In this document: piece after piece, positions 39,701 to 49,111 of the stretch
How the letters are laid out: the number at the start of each line of letters is the position of its first letter
Numbering within the stretch: position 1 is the first letter of the stretch
From: Nonlabens ulvanivorans
GTDB taxonomy: Bacteria > Bacteroidota > Bacteroidia > Flavobacteriales > Flavobacteriaceae
Assembly: GCF_000755285.1 (NCBI RefSeq)
Contig: NZ_BBMK01000001.1
Span: forward strand, 496,001-560,000
DNA: 64,000 nucleotides
Direction of reading: 5' to 3'
The notes under the pieces: generated by a model
Seen by the model: only the letters and a program-made list of their open reading frames with translations
What the model was told of the DNA's origin: nothing
Databases searched by the model: none
Translations under genes and position numbers: made by a program

Positions 39701-40329
39701 AAGGTGGTCAATCTGGTGAAGGTGGCGAAAGCGGTCAAGGCGGTAAAGACGGTAAAGGAAGTACTGGTGAATCTGGCCAAGGTGGTCAAGGTGGTGAAGG
39801 CGGTCAAGGTTCTAACGGTGACGGCTCTGGTAGTGATGGCATGAATGGAAAAGATGGAAATGGCAATGGATCTGGTGACAATCTAGAGAAGGGTGGATAT
39901 AAAGAATCAGAAGAAGAAAGTGGTAGGATTTATGAGATTTATAAAAAGCAACAGGAATTGAGAAATCAATTAGAGGATATGATTCGTCAGGAAGGTCTTG
40001 AAGGAATTGTTGACGACATTACCGATAAGATGAAGGCAGTGGAACGTAAGCTATTAGATCAAGGTTTTAATCGTGAAGTTCAAAATCAAATGATGGAGAT
40101 ACAACATGATTTATTAAAGTTAAAGGACGCAGGATTGCAACAGGGTAAGGAGGATGAAAGAGAAGGTAATACAAATCGTAAAGACTTCAACAATTCTACT
40201 GATGCTGTTTTACCAGATGCAGCTTTGTATTTTAATAGTAAGGAGATTTTAAATAGACAAGTACTACCTTTGCAACAGCAATATAAACAGAAAGTAAAGG
40301 AGTATTTTAAAGAAGATGGTAGACTTTAA
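36781..40329 (+). CDS. DUF4175 family large membrane protein with Gly-rich region
   Basis: The 1182-residue protein (ATG 36781; the GTG just before is less likely) has N-terminal membrane spans around residues 25-80 and 150-170, extracellular domains to ~residue 490, then a long Glu/Gln/Lys coiled coil (~495-780). A collagen-like Gly-rich stretch (GEGGQSGEGGESGQGGKDG) spans ~900-1035 and a helical tail ends the chain. Function is unknown; DUF4175 proteins are conserved in Bacteroidota beside ybeY. A palindrome copy encodes DFAFAKAI at 37815-37830. Confidence 0.88.
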   Translation: MNNFQIIEHKLKLFIKKYYTNEIIRGIILFLAIGLLYFLFTAVIEHFLWLSSTGRTILFALFVLVQAALLFKFIGIPLARLFKLFSGIDFRDASNMIGTHFPEVSDKLINILQLHKNGGDDELTWASINQKSEELKPIPFSLAIDFKKNTAYLKYLAIPLLIIAALFFTGNNDVLTESTKRVADFNNEYIPPAPFTFKLLNDDLNTLQKRDFKLNVEVSGRTIPENASIHFNDQTYYLTQDAPGRFSFVFNNPSIDTPFYLKANEVRSENFELTVDAVPSINKFELLMDYPSYTGKKDEVIKSTGNALVPQGTKITWKLETAATDHVDFKYTNAVESFEKDGNDFAFAKAILKPLKYAISTSNMKAKDFEELNFKIEVTKDDYPELTMEMKKDSIQEDILYFRGQVADDYGIRKIQLVYFESDNSASQQIYEIGKNRGTFDQFLFTFPGNLSLKGGKNYQFYFEVIDNDAVNNFKSSKSQVYGFKKSTKEEEEQKQLQNQKESLEELEKSLQEQEKQQEELKEISQEQIEKKQRGFNDKKKLEQALKNQQEQEREMRQQMEKMRDNLEKSNPERDPMKEALKERLQQSEEEIKKNEELLKELQEYQDKLSKQDLKEKIEKAQKNSKQQKRNLKQLLELTKMYYVTQKYEQMIDKLKDIAQQQEDQSKKEGDKNKKSEQDKLNEDYKKWEKELQELEKENNGLKKPMKLDFDPLNSPEIKKEQQQSSDDLENSKTPDASKKQKSAADKMKEQAQAMKAQMSSGKSEKLKEDADMLRQILDNLIVFSKEQENVLNGVKNLNRNSPNFGKKLKIQKDLEKAFKHVDDSLFALASRNPEVGIEINREVTDIYYYIDKSLVQLSDFEMNKGQISQQFTLNGANKLANLLSSAMDAMNNAMALPGKGEGEPGEGQSSGFQLPDIIKKQESLMKEGEDGTEGNDGKKPGDGEGKKPGEGKPGESGPPGQGGKDGQEGQSGEGGQSGEGGESGQGGKDGKGSTGESGQGGQGGEGGQGSNGDGSGSDGMNGKDGNGNGSGDNLEKGGYKESEEESGRIYEIYKKQQELRNQLEDMIRQEGLEGIVDDITDKMKAVERKLLDQGFNREVQNQMMEIQHDLLKLKDAGLQQGKEDEREGNTNRKDFNNSTDAVLPDAALYFNSKEILNRQVLPLQQQYKQKVKEYFKEDGRL
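37815..37830. repeat. Iterated palindrome copy 8 (in coding sequence)
   Basis: Perfect CGCTTTCGCGAAAGCG read as AFAKA in the DUF4175 gene. Confidence 0.95.
39480..39890 (+). repeat. Low-complexity Gly-rich coding tract
   Basis: Imperfect GGTGAAGGTGGTCAA-like units encode Gly-Gln/Glu-Gly repeats in the DUF4175 protein. The tract is prone to length change between strains. Confidence 0.8.
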
Positions 40330-40735
40330 TTATCAATTTAATTTTGAATTATCAGATGAAGTTCGATATTCAAAATGGTTAGGTGCTGTTGCGTTATCTG
40401 AGAAGAAATCGTTAGGTGATTTGTCTTATGTTTTTTGTACTGATGATTTTCTATTAGAAATTAATCAGAAGTACTTAAGTCATGATACTTTAACGGACAT
40501 TATAACTTTCGATTACTGTGAAGATGATTTTATTCATGGCGAAATTTATATTTCGGTGGATAGAGTTAAGGACAATGCTAAAGATTTTGTCGTAAGTTTT
40601 GATGATGAGCTGTTGAGGGTTATGTCTCATGGTCTTCTTCATCTAATTGGTTTTGGTGATAAAACCGATGACGAAAGGTTAACTATGAGATTAAAGGAAG
40701 ATGAAAAAATTAAAATGTTTCACGTGAAACAATAG
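40316..40735 (+). CDS. ybeY: Endoribonuclease YbeY
   Basis: The 139-residue protein has LSHDTLTDIITFDYCEDD and the zinc site HGLLHLIGFGDKT; the third ligand of the usual HGxLHLxGyDH motif appears as GDK here, a variation common in Bacteroidota. It matures 16S rRNA and takes part in ribosome quality control. It overlaps the DUF4175 end by 14 bases. The last residues MFHVKQ are encoded by a parS palindrome. Confidence 0.9.
   Translation: MVDFNYQFNFELSDEVRYSKWLGAVALSEKKSLGDLSYVFCTDDFLLEINQKYLSHDTLTDIITFDYCEDDFIHGEIYISVDRVKDNAKDFVVSFDDELLRVMSHGLLHLIGFGDKTDDERLTMRLKEDEKIKMFHVKQ
40716..40731. promoter_or_regulatory. parS site (ParB-binding palindrome) in the end of ybeY
   Basis: TGTTTCACGTGAAACA is a perfect match to the bacterial parS consensus, the nucleation site for ParB in chromosome segregation. 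It also encodes Phe-His-Val-Lys at the YbeY C-terminus. Confidence 0.9.
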
Positions 40736-40737
40736 GT

Positions 40738-42609
40738 ATGTTTGATAAAGAATATGATGTAATAGTTGTTGGAGCTGGACACGCAGGAAGTGAGGCAGCT
40801 GCTGTTTCTGCAAATATGGGTTCTAGTACATTATTGGTAACTATGAATCTTGAAACTATTGGACAAATGTCTTGTAATCCTGCTATGGGTGGTATTGCAA
40901 AAGGGCAAATTGTAAGAGAGATAGATGCCTTAGGTGGATTAAGTGGTATAGTGTCAGATAAGAGCGCTATTCAATTTAAAATGCTAAATCAGTCTAAAGG
41001 TCCAGCGATGTGGTCTCCTAGAACTCAAAATGACCGTATGCGATTTTCTGAGGAATGGAGAATGCAATTGGAAGCTATTCCTTTGTTGGATTTCTACCAA
41101 GAAATGGTTTCTGGTTTAGTTATTGAAGATAATAAAGTGGTCGGTGTTCGTACCTCTTTAGGAATCGAAATCAGATCGAAAGCTGTAGTACTTACAAATG
41201 GTACTTTTTTAAATGGTTTGATTCATATTGGCGATAAACAGTTTGGAGGTGGTAGAGCTGGAGAGCGTGCCTCAATAGGAATAACCGGTCAGTTAGTTGA
41301 TTTAGGCTTTGAATCTGGCCGAATGAAAACAGGTACGCCACCTCGTGTGGATGGTCGTTCCCTAGATTATACTAAAATGGAGCCACAGCCAGGTGACGCG
41401 GTAACTTCTAAATTTAGTTACAGTAATCTTACTACATCTTTAAAGTCTCAAAGGGATTGTCATATGACCTATACCAGTCCCGAGGTTCATAATTTATTGC
41501 GCGAAGGATTTGATAGATCTCCCATGTTTAATGGAAGGATTAAATCCTTAGGTCCTCGTTATTGTCCAAGTATTGAGGATAAAATAGATCGTTTTGCTGA
41601 CAAGGATAGACATCAATTATTTGTAGAACCTGAAGGATGGAATACTTGTGAGGTTTATGTAAATGGTTTTAGTACTTCCTTACCGGAAGATGTGCAATTT
41701 AAAGCTTTGCGTAGTGTGGTTGGTTTTGAAAAAGTGAAGTTCTTTAGACCTGGTTATGCTATTGAATATGATTATTTTCCACCTACTCAATTAAAGCATA
41801 CATTAGAGACTAAGCTTATTGATGGATTATATTTTGCTGGGCAGATTAATGGTACAACAGGCTATGAAGAAGCTGCTTCTCAAGGTTTAATGGCTGGTAT
41901 AAATGCTGTTCGTAAAATCAGAGAAGAAGAACCGTTCATTCTTAAAAGAGACGAAGCTTATATAGGTGTCTTGGTAGATGATTTAATAACTAAGGGAACT
42001 GAAGAGCCTTATAGGATGTTTACGTCACGAGCTGAATATCGCACACTATTAAGACAAGATAACGCAGATCTTAGATTAACACCAAGAGCTGTCGAATTAG
42101 GTATTGTTACTGATGAAGCTCTTAAAAGAGTGGAACGCAAGGCTACAGAATCAGAAAAAATGGTCCAGTTTTTACGTGATACTAGTTATGACTTTAAAGA
42201 AATGAATAATTTGCTAGTAGCAAAGGGTAGTAAAGAAGTAACCCAAAATGATAAGTTGTTTAAGGTTTTCTCTAGACCACAAGTAAACCTTAAGGATATT
42301 AAGACCATTTCTCAAGTTCAGGATTATTTGCTAAATAATGATCTAGATGATGATATTCTAGAGCAAGTTGAAGTTCACGTTAAATATGCTGGCTACATTG
42401 CCAAAGAAAAAGACAACGCTGATAAGTTACATAGATTGGAAAATGTAAAGATTCCATCTGATTATGATTTCAAATCTATCAAGTCACTTTCTTATGAGGC
42501 ACGTGAAAAATTAACTGCAATTCAACCAGCAACAGTTTCTCAAGCATCTCGAATCTCAGGAGTTTCTCCTAGTGATATTTCGGTGTTATTAGTACATATG
42601 GGAAGATAG
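40738..42609 (+). CDS. mnmG: tRNA uridine-5-carboxymethylaminomethyl modification enzyme MnmG
   Basis: The 623-residue protein starts with the FAD-binding Rossmann motif (DVIVVGAGHAGSEAAAVSA), has SCNPAMGGIAKGQIVREIDA and the C-terminal helical domain. With MnmE it makes cmnm5U34 in tRNA anticodons. It lies 2 bases after ybeY and is bracketed by parS sites at 40716 and 42608. mnmG (gidA) is close to the origin in many bacteria, consistent with an origin-proximal position. Confidence 0.97.
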   Translation: MFDKEYDVIVVGAGHAGSEAAAVSANMGSSTLLVTMNLETIGQMSCNPAMGGIAKGQIVREIDALGGLSGIVSDKSAIQFKMLNQSKGPAMWSPRTQNDRMRFSEEWRMQLEAIPLLDFYQEMVSGLVIEDNKVVGVRTSLGIEIRSKAVVLTNGTFLNGLIHIGDKQFGGGRAGERASIGITGQLVDLGFESGRMKTGTPPRVDGRSLDYTKMEPQPGDAVTSKFSYSNLTTSLKSQRDCHMTYTSPEVHNLLREGFDRSPMFNGRIKSLGPRYCPSIEDKIDRFADKDRHQLFVEPEGWNTCEVYVNGFSTSLPEDVQFKALRSVVGFEKVKFFRPGYAIEYDYFPPTQLKHTLETKLIDGLYFAGQINGTTGYEEAASQGLMAGINAVRKIREEEPFILKRDEAYIGVLVDDLITKGTEEPYRMFTSRAEYRTLLRQDNADLRLTPRAVELGIVTDEALKRVERKATESEKMVQFLRDTSYDFKEMNNLLVAKGSKEVTQNDKLFKVFSRPQVNLKDIKTISQVQDYLLNNDLDDDILEQVEVHVKYAGYIAKEKDNADKLHRLENVKIPSDYDFKSIKSLSYEAREKLTAIQPATVSQASRISGVSPSDISVLLVHMGR

Positions 42610-42623
42610 TTTCACGTGAAACA
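42608..42623. promoter_or_regulatory. parS-like site between mnmG and the methyltransferase gene
   Basis: AGTTTCACGTGAAACA matches parS at 15 of 16 positions. It overlaps the mnmG stop and fills the whole gap up to the next ATG. Confidence 0.85.
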
Positions 42624-43467
42624 ATGGAAAAAAACAATAATTACTCAGAGCACTTTCTTTCTTTAAAAGACTATTTTTTAACTCAAGAATCATTTGAACT
42701 ATATAAGGATCCTTCTTCTGGTGTTCTTAAAACGGTTCCTCAACCTAAGCATTTAGAGGCTTATTATGAAAGTGAGGATTATCTATCTCACGATGATTCT
42801 CAAACCTCTTTTTTTGCAAAATGTTATCAGTTTGCTAAGAGATGGAACTTAAAAAGTAAAAAACAGTTGATTGGAAAATATGCCATCGACGGAAAAATTT
42901 TGGATATAGGTGCCGGAGTAGGTGATGTCGTAGCCATTCTAAAAAAGGCGGGTTATGATGCTATAGGATATGAGCCTAGTGAAAAAGCAAGATCATTTGC
43001 CGCGAGAAAAGGAATTGAACTTTTGAATCAAACGGATTCTATAGAGCGAAATAGTATTAAGGTTATTAGTATGTATCATGTGCTTGAACATGTACCTGAT
43101 TTTCAACAGCAAATTGATCAAATCCAAAACTGGTTGACAAAAGATGGGATTCTAATTTTGGCATTGCCTAATTATAACTCATTTGACGCAAAATTTTTAA
43201 AAAGAATGGGCTGGATATGACGTGCCTCGACACTTATATCATTTTAATAAAGAAGCTATAGGAAATATCCTTCAAGATCGTTTTGAATTGCTAACTACAA
43301 AACCGATGTGGTTTGACAGTCTATATGTTTCTATACTATCTGCCAGGTACCAAAAAAGAAAATTTCCATTTCTTTACGGTCTATGCATAGGATTTTTATC
43401 TAATTGTTTCGCGGTGTTTACTAAAGAGCCATCTTCATTGGTTTATGTCCTTAAAAAACGATTTTAA
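42624..43467 (+). CDS. Class I SAM-dependent methyltransferase (one frame break)
   Basis: The corrected product is 280 residues. The SAM-binding motif is ILDIGAGVGDVVAILKKAGY, followed by YEPSEKARSFAA and the post-motif YHVLEHVPD, as in Methyltransf_23-type enzymes. The acceptor is unknown. The G3 run at 43208-43210 has one surplus G; removing it reads KRMAGYDVPRHLYHF. It begins directly after the second parS site and may be co-transcribed with mnmG. Confidence 0.85.
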
Positions 43468-43594
43468 AGCTTTTTAAGCGGCTTTTACATTATTTACGTT
43501 GATTGTATAAGATATTTTTTTAAAATCCCTATAAACTAGTTTAGTTAATCGGTTTTTAATAAGTTTAAGTTATTATAACTATATTGATAATAGC

Positions 43595-43987
43595 TTATAT
43601 CGATTGTATCCAGAATAGACCAAAAACCACGAGAAGAAAATAAATGGCTGTTCTACCAGCACCACGATAATCCTGTAAAATTCTTAATCCGATAAGTAGA
43701 ATTAAGAAAAGAACTCCTGTAATAATTAGTCCTATTTCGCTCAAGGAGATATCTTGATCAACTATGATATCGTAAATTCCCAAAGCTAGGAATGAGGTCA
43801 CAATTATCTCAAGGCCTAAAATTATAATTAAAGATAGTTTCACTAAAAAAGGCGGTAGATGGTTTTTATACATTTCTACATAATCCTTGAGAGTCTTATT
43901 CCAAACAAATAATTTTTCATAAGCAGAAATAATTATTGTTAACAGCAAAAAAACTAAAATTAATATGGGACCTGAATAAGTAATCAA
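43595..43987 (-). CDS. Hypothetical four-span membrane protein
   Basis: The 130-residue protein has four hydrophobic segments, an N-terminal one (ITYSGPILILVFLLLTIIIS), and a basic loop (RILQDYRGAGRTAIYF). The layout resembles DoxX-like small membrane proteins, but I see no diagnostic motif. Function unknown. Confidence 0.6.
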   Translation of the reverse strand: MITYSGPILILVFLLLTIIISAYEKLFVWNKTLKDYVEMYKNHLPPFLVKLSLIIILGLEIIVTSFLALGIYDIIVDQDISLSEIGLIITGVLFLILLIGLRILQDYRGAGRTAIYFLLVVFGLFWIQSI

Positions 43988-44063
43988 AGGGAATAATTTT
44001 TAACGAAAGGTAAAATTACTACCTTTTTATAATTAGTTCCTAATTTTCAATATGTTAACTATT

Positions 44064-45197
44064 TTAAGCAGATTTATGGATCAGACGAGTAAGTCCTATG
44101 GCAAGGTCTGTTAAAATTACCTTACCGTTACCATTACGTTCTATGTGGTAAATAGCCTTCTCTATTTCTTCACTGATAGGTTGTATACGATGACCTTCTA
44201 TGAATGGAGCAAACTTTTCTAACTTAAAATCTGGCATTTGCGGTGTTAAATAAACCGCACTATTTGCTTTATAATTAAGTAGCATGGCTTGTCTAAAATA
44301 TTCTAGGCAATACAATAAAAAGCGTTTTTGAGTTTCTCGATTAGTAGCGGCTATCATATCTGCCCACGCAATTAAATCGTTAATCGCTGACTTGCGTCCA
44401 CGTGCTGCAAAGGCGGTTCGTATCCAGGTTACAAACCACTTTTCAAAATCAATATCTTCAGATATATTATTAATGGACTGCACAGCCTTATTATAATCAC
44501 CATTTGACTGTCTCGCGATTTGTTGAGCACGTGTTATCTCTAATCCGTTTCTTTCTATTAATCCGTTAGCAATGGATTCACTATTTAATTTAGGAATATG
44601 TAAAAGCTGACATCTTGATTTAATAGTATTAATGATTTGATCTTCATCTTCGGCTATAAGTAAGAATACAGTTTTTGCTGGCGGCTCTTCAATTAGTTTT
44701 AGTAATTTGTTAGAAGCTTCAGTATTTAATTTATCTGCACCCCCCCAAATTATCAAAACTTTATATCCACCTTCATAGGATTTGAGACTTAATTTAGAAA
44801 CGATTCTTTTAGCCTCATCGACACCTATTTTACTTTGCTTTTTTTCAATCTCTATGGCTTGATACCAGTCCGCTAGACTGCCATATGGTTGCGTTTTTAA
44901 GAACTCTCGCCATTCCGCGATATAGTCATCAGATACTGCTTTATCCTTAATACGTGCATTATTCGCGACTGGATAAGCAAAATGTAAATCTGGGTGAGCG
45001 ATTTGATCAATTTGTGCATCACATCGATTACTATCACCACTACATAATATACTTCTAGCATATGCCAGTGCTAGTGGTAAAACACCACTACCTGTAAGAC
45101 CTACCATTAATTGTGCATGTGCAATCCTACCATTTACAACAGTTGTTTGCAAATGTCTTTTTAGATGTTCTAGACCTATGATATCTTGATATCGCAT
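44064..45197 (-). CDS. holB: DNA polymerase III subunit delta'
   Basis: The 377-residue protein (ATG 45197, MRYQDIIGLEHLKRHLQTTV) has AAA+ clamp-loader features: HAQLMVGLTGSGVLPLALAY in place of a canonical Walker A (a degenerate P-loop, as is usual for delta'), IDEAKRIVSKL-type segment and NKLLKLIEEPPAKTVFLLI. It forms part of the clamp loader. A longer upstream start is rejected because the -7 box at 45202-45209 lies inside it. A C7 run (G7 on its strand) encodes Trp-Gly-Gly. Confidence 0.88.
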   Translation of the reverse strand: MRYQDIIGLEHLKRHLQTTVVNGRIAHAQLMVGLTGSGVLPLALAYARSILCSGDSNRCDAQIDQIAHPDLHFAYPVANNARIKDKAVSDDYIAEWREFLKTQPYGSLADWYQAIEIEKKQSKIGVDEAKRIVSKLSLKSYEGGYKVLIIWGGADKLNTEASNKLLKLIEEPPAKTVFLLIAEDEDQIINTIKSRCQLLHIPKLNSESIANGLIERNGLEITRAQQIARQSNGDYNKAVQSINNISEDIDFEKWFVTWIRTAFAARGRKSAINDLIAWADMIAATNRETQKRFLLYCLEYFRQAMLLNYKANSAVYLTPQMPDFKLEKFAPFIEGHRIQPISEEIEKAIYHIERNGNGKVILTDLAIGLTRLIHKSA

Positions 45198-45201
45198 ATT
45201 G

Positions 45202-45209
45202 CAAATATA
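45202..45209 (-). promoter_or_regulatory. -7 promoter box for holB
   Basis: TATATTTG on the minus strand, 4 bases before the ATG at 45197; a likely leaderless transcript. Confidence 0.5.
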
Positions 45210-45241
45210 AAAGTATAGGCGCGAGGTTGTATCATAACCGC

Positions 45242-45249
45242 TATATTTG
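45242..45249 (+). promoter_or_regulatory. -7 promoter box for pgk
   Basis: TATATTTG, divergent from the holB box, 22 bases before the pgk ATG. Confidence 0.5.
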
Positions 45250-45271
45250 TGACCATTCACAACATATAACT

Positions 45272-46455
45272 ATGAAGACTATTAACGATATCAATTTTAA
45301 AGATAAAAAAGCCTTAGTAAGAGTTGACTTTAACGTGCCGCTCAATGATGATTTTGAAGTAACGGATGCGACTCGTATCCTTGCGGCAAAAGATACCATC
45401 ATTAAAATTTTAGAGGATGAAGCTCAGTAATACTTATGTCACATCTAGGTCGCCCTAAAGGAAATCAAGAAGAATTTTCCTTAAAGCACATCGTTGCTGC
45501 TGCTACAGATATATTAGGTGTTCAGGTAAAGTTTGTGGATGATTGTATAGGTGATGCCGCTCAACAAGCAGCTGCAAACCTACAGCCATGCGAGGTTCTC
45601 TTATTAGAAAACTTAAGGTTTCATAGTCAAGAAACTGCTGGTGATTCCGCTTTCGCGAAAGCGTTATCTCAATTAGGTGATGTATATGTTAATGATGCAT
45701 TTGGTACTGCACATAGAGCGCATGCTTCTACAGCAATTATTGCTCAGTATTTTGAAGAAAAATGTTTTGGTCATCTAATGTCGCGCGAGATTGAGAGCTT
45801 GAATAAAGTACTAGAAACTCCTGAAAAGCCAGTTGTAGCAATATTGGGTGGTGCAAAAGTTTCATCAAAAATTACAGTTATTGAAAATATACTGGATAAG
45901 GTTGATGATCTTATCATCGCAGGTGGTATGGCATACACCTTTATTAAAGCACAAGGTGGTAAAATAGGGGATTCTCTTTGTGAAGATGATAAAATGGAAT
46001 TAGCACTTGAGATTCTTGAAAAAGCCAAAACAAAAAATACAAACATACACTTACCTGTAGATGCTATCACTGCAGATGCTTTTTCTGAGCACGCAACCAT
46101 AGATAATGCAGCTATAGATGCTATCCCTGACGGTTGGATGGGATTAGATATAGGAGAGAAATCTAGATCACAATTTCATACGGTATTAATGCAAGCCAAA
46201 ACCATTTTATGGAATGGACCAGCTGGTGTATTTGAACTTGAACCTTTTTCACATGGAACAATTTCACTGGGTAAGTCTGTGGCAGAATCTACTGCTGCAG
46301 GAGCATTTTCTTTAGTAGGTGGTGGTGACTCTGTCGCCGCAGTAAAACAATTTGGTTTTGATGATCAAGTAAGTTATGTCTCTACTGGTGGTGGTGCTAT
46401 GCTAGAAATGCTAGAAGGTAAAACACTTCCTGGTATAGCGGCCATATTAGATTAA
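45272..46455 (+). CDS. pgk: Phosphoglycerate kinase (one frame break)
   Basis: The corrected product is 394 residues, normal for PGK. Motifs: [51 protein letters not shown] and [12 protein letters not shown]. It transfers phosphate from 1,3-bisphosphoglycerate to ADP. One G is missing at about 45422, so as written it stops after LEDEAQ; correction reads [18 protein letters not shown]. Palindrome copy 9 encodes [10 protein letters not shown] at 45648-45663. pgk is essential for glycolysis, so the break is likely an error. Confidence 0.95.
45648..45663. repeat. Iterated palindrome copy 9 (in pgk)
   Basis: Perfect CGCTTTCGCGAAAGCG read as AFAKA in a surface helix region of PGK. Confidence 0.95.
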
Positions 46456-46470
46456 TAATTAATTCTTTAC

Positions 46471-48047
46471 ATGTATAAATTCTGTTTATTCTTTTTTGCG
46501 TTATCCATGGTGACTATGGCGCAAGTCTCAACTGATAGTACTAGTACTACAGGACGTATAATCACCTATGAGGAATTCAAAAAAATCAGCAAAAAGAACA
46601 GCAAAATACAGTTGTAACAGATTCTATAAAACCGGTTGTAGAGGTCGTATCTGATACGACCTCTATGGTAAATATTCCTATTATAACGGTTGCTAATGCT
46701 GGGATCAATGAATATCCAGAGGTAGACGAATTTGATGAAAAGTTGCTTAAAGAGCTGTATAACAATGATATGTATGATTATATGTATGATGAAGTTATAC
46801 AAATGGATTATAGTGAGGCTGTTATGAAAACGCTACCTACAGACACACTTAAAGCACGTTTGAAACGTATTAATGAGACCACACCTTTTCAAATAGATTA
46901 TAATCCTGTATTAGAACAATTGATCAATAAAAAGTTGAGTCATCAACGTATCTACATGGAGCGTTTGATGACTTTGAGTGATTATTATTTCCCGCTATTT
47001 GAGGAGATGTTAGATAAATATGATATACCTCTTGAGATGAAATATCTAGCGGTTGTGGAGAGCGCACTAGATCCTAGAGCAAAAAGTAGGGTAGGTGCTA
47101 CCGGATTATGGCAATTCATGTTTGCTACAGGTCGCGATTTTGATCTTGAGGTAAATTCTTATGTTGATGAACGCATGGACCCTATAAAATCTACAGAAGC
47201 AGCATGTAAATTCTTAAAGAGTTTATATAATATCTATGGAGATTGGGATCTAGCATTAGCGGCATATAATTCTGGTCCTGGAAATGTGAATAAAGCCATA
47301 AGACGTAGTGGTGGATATAAAAACTACTGGAATTTGAGACCTTACTTACCACGGGAAACTGCTGGTTATGTACCTGCATTTCAGGCTATGGTATATTTGT
47401 ACACTTATGCTAGCGAGCATGGTTTTCAACCTGCACAAACAGCTTATAAAACAATAGCTACAGACACGATACGAGTTAAAAAAATGATCTCTCTAGAGCA
47501 TGTTGCTCAATTTACTGATGAGGATATAGAAACTATTCAATTTCATAATCCTAGTTATAAATTAGATATCATTCCAGCGGTATCCGGTAGAAATTATTAT
47601 TTAAGATTACCAGTAAGAGCAGCAGGGAAATTTGTTAGTAGTGAGGATGCGGTGTACGCTTTCGCGAAAGCAGAACTAGACAAAAAAGAAAAACCTTTAC
47701 CAGAATTAGTTAAAGCCGAATCTCGCGTCGTTTATCGTGTTAAAAACGGTGATTATTTAGGTAAAATTGCTAATAAGTATGGAGTGAAGGTCAGTCAGCT
47801 AAAAAGATGGAACAGTCTGCGCAGCAATAATTTAAAAATAGGTCAGCGATTATATATTCATCCTAGAAAGCCTATTACTAGTAGCTCTTCTAGCACTCAA
47901 GAAGCACCTAGAAGTTATAAAGTAAAAAGTGGTGATAGCTTATGGAAAATTGCAAACACCTATGGCATAACTATTGCTCAAATTAGAAAATTGAATCCTG
48001 GTAAAACAGAAGATTTACAACCAGGTACCACATTAAAACTTAAATAA
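46471..48047 (+). CDS. Lytic transglycosylase with two LysM domains (MltD-like; one frame break)
   Basis: The corrected product is 525 residues. It has a signal peptide (to MAQVS), a Ser/Thr-rich linker, then an SLT domain with catalytic Glu in AVVESALDPRAKSRVGATGL and LAAYNSGPGNVNKAI. Two C-terminal LysM domains follow (VYRVKNGDYLGKIANKYG and YKVKSGDSLWKIANTYG). It cleaves peptidoglycan glycan strands. The A7 run at 46579-46585 lacks one A. Palindrome copy 10 encodes VYAFAKAELD in the linker. Confidence 0.92.
47657..47671. repeat. Iterated palindrome copy 10 (in transglycosylase gene)
   Basis: CGCTTTCGCGAAAGC, 15-bp core intact, read as AFAKA in the linker before the LysM domains. Confidence 0.9.
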
Positions 48048-48054
48048 CACTCTT

Positions 48055-49034
48055 ATGAGATCCATAGTTTATATAATTATCCTGATAGTTACACTTACCA
48101 GTTGTAATGATGCGCCGGTAATAGTAACTGATAGTGCCGGGAGAATGAATGATATTTTACTAGTGATAGAAAATGATTTATGGGAGAATGAAGTAGGAGA
48201 TAGTATTAGACAAATTCTTGCTGCGCCAGTAGATGGATTAGTGCGAGAGGAACCACAGTTTTCTCTTAATCAGATAGAGCCAGATTCTTTTGCAGGACTA
48301 TTAATGAAAAACCGTAATTATTTAAAGGTTGAAGTTTCTAATAAAGAGCCTGGTGTAACTGTTACGACTGGTTTATATGCAAATCCACAGACTGGTGTTA
48401 TCATAAGAGGTAAAGATGCTGCTGGGGGGGTTATAGAGCAAATCATTACTAATGCACAGCAAATTAAAACCATATTTAATGATGGTGAGATTAAGGAAAA
48501 GCAACGCTTGATGAAAAAGTAGGGCTCAATGTTGATCAGATCAAAGAACGATTCGGCATTGAACTAATAGCACCTAGATCTTATAGGTATGCGGCACCAG
48601 ATGATAAAGATTTTTTCTGGTTGCGACGCAATATTAAAGAAGGTACGATGGATATAATGATCTATGAAGTAAATCGTGATAAGATCCCTCAAGATTCTAA
48701 TGTCGTAGCTAGTATTACTAAAGTAAGAGATTCTGTAGGTTCTTTAAAAGTACCTGTAGATAATGGAGAATTTATAACAGAACGCGCTTTCTCACCTTAT
48801 GTTAATGAAAGTCAGGTAGATGGTAAGTTTGCATATGAAACTAAAGGATTATGGGAAGTAAGTGGCCAGTTTATGTCTGGACCTTTTCTTAATTATGCCA
48901 TTTATAATGAAGAAAAGAACAACTGGTTAATCATAGAAGGTTACATTTTTGCACCTAGTGCAAAGCAACGTAACTATCTATTTGAATTAGAATCAATACT
49001 TAAAAGTTTAAAATTTGTAGAGAAAGAAGATTAA
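48055..49034 (+). CDS. DUF4837 family lipoprotein (one frame break)
   Basis: The corrected product is 326 residues with a lipoprotein signal (IIILIVTLTSCNDAP). The body (AGRMNDILLVIENDLWENEV, then ERFGIELIAPRSYRYAAPDD and the FFWLRRNIKEG region) fits DUF4837, a Bacteroidota envelope family of unknown role. One base is missing between 48500 and 48522. It follows the transglycosylase by 7 bases, so the two are probably co-transcribed and may act together at the cell wall. A G7 run at 48424-48430 encodes Ala-Gly-Gly-Val. Confidence 0.85.
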
Positions 49035-49057
49035 ATAGTAATCTGCAATTAAATACA

Positions 49058-49094
49058 AAAAAAGCCCTTTCAACAATGTTGAAAGGGCTTTTTT
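49058..49094. terminator. Bidirectional terminator between the DUF4837 gene and tatA
   Basis: AAAAAAGCCCTTTCAAC / GTTGAAAGGGCTTTTTT with loop AAT. It serves both convergent genes. Confidence 0.92.
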
Positions 49095-49111
49095 ATGAAG
49101 TATGATTTAGA

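Noticed and set aside
39523..39844. Two frames of ~90 residues inside the DUF4175 Gly-rich tract
   Set aside because: They are alternate frames of a repetitive coding sequence.
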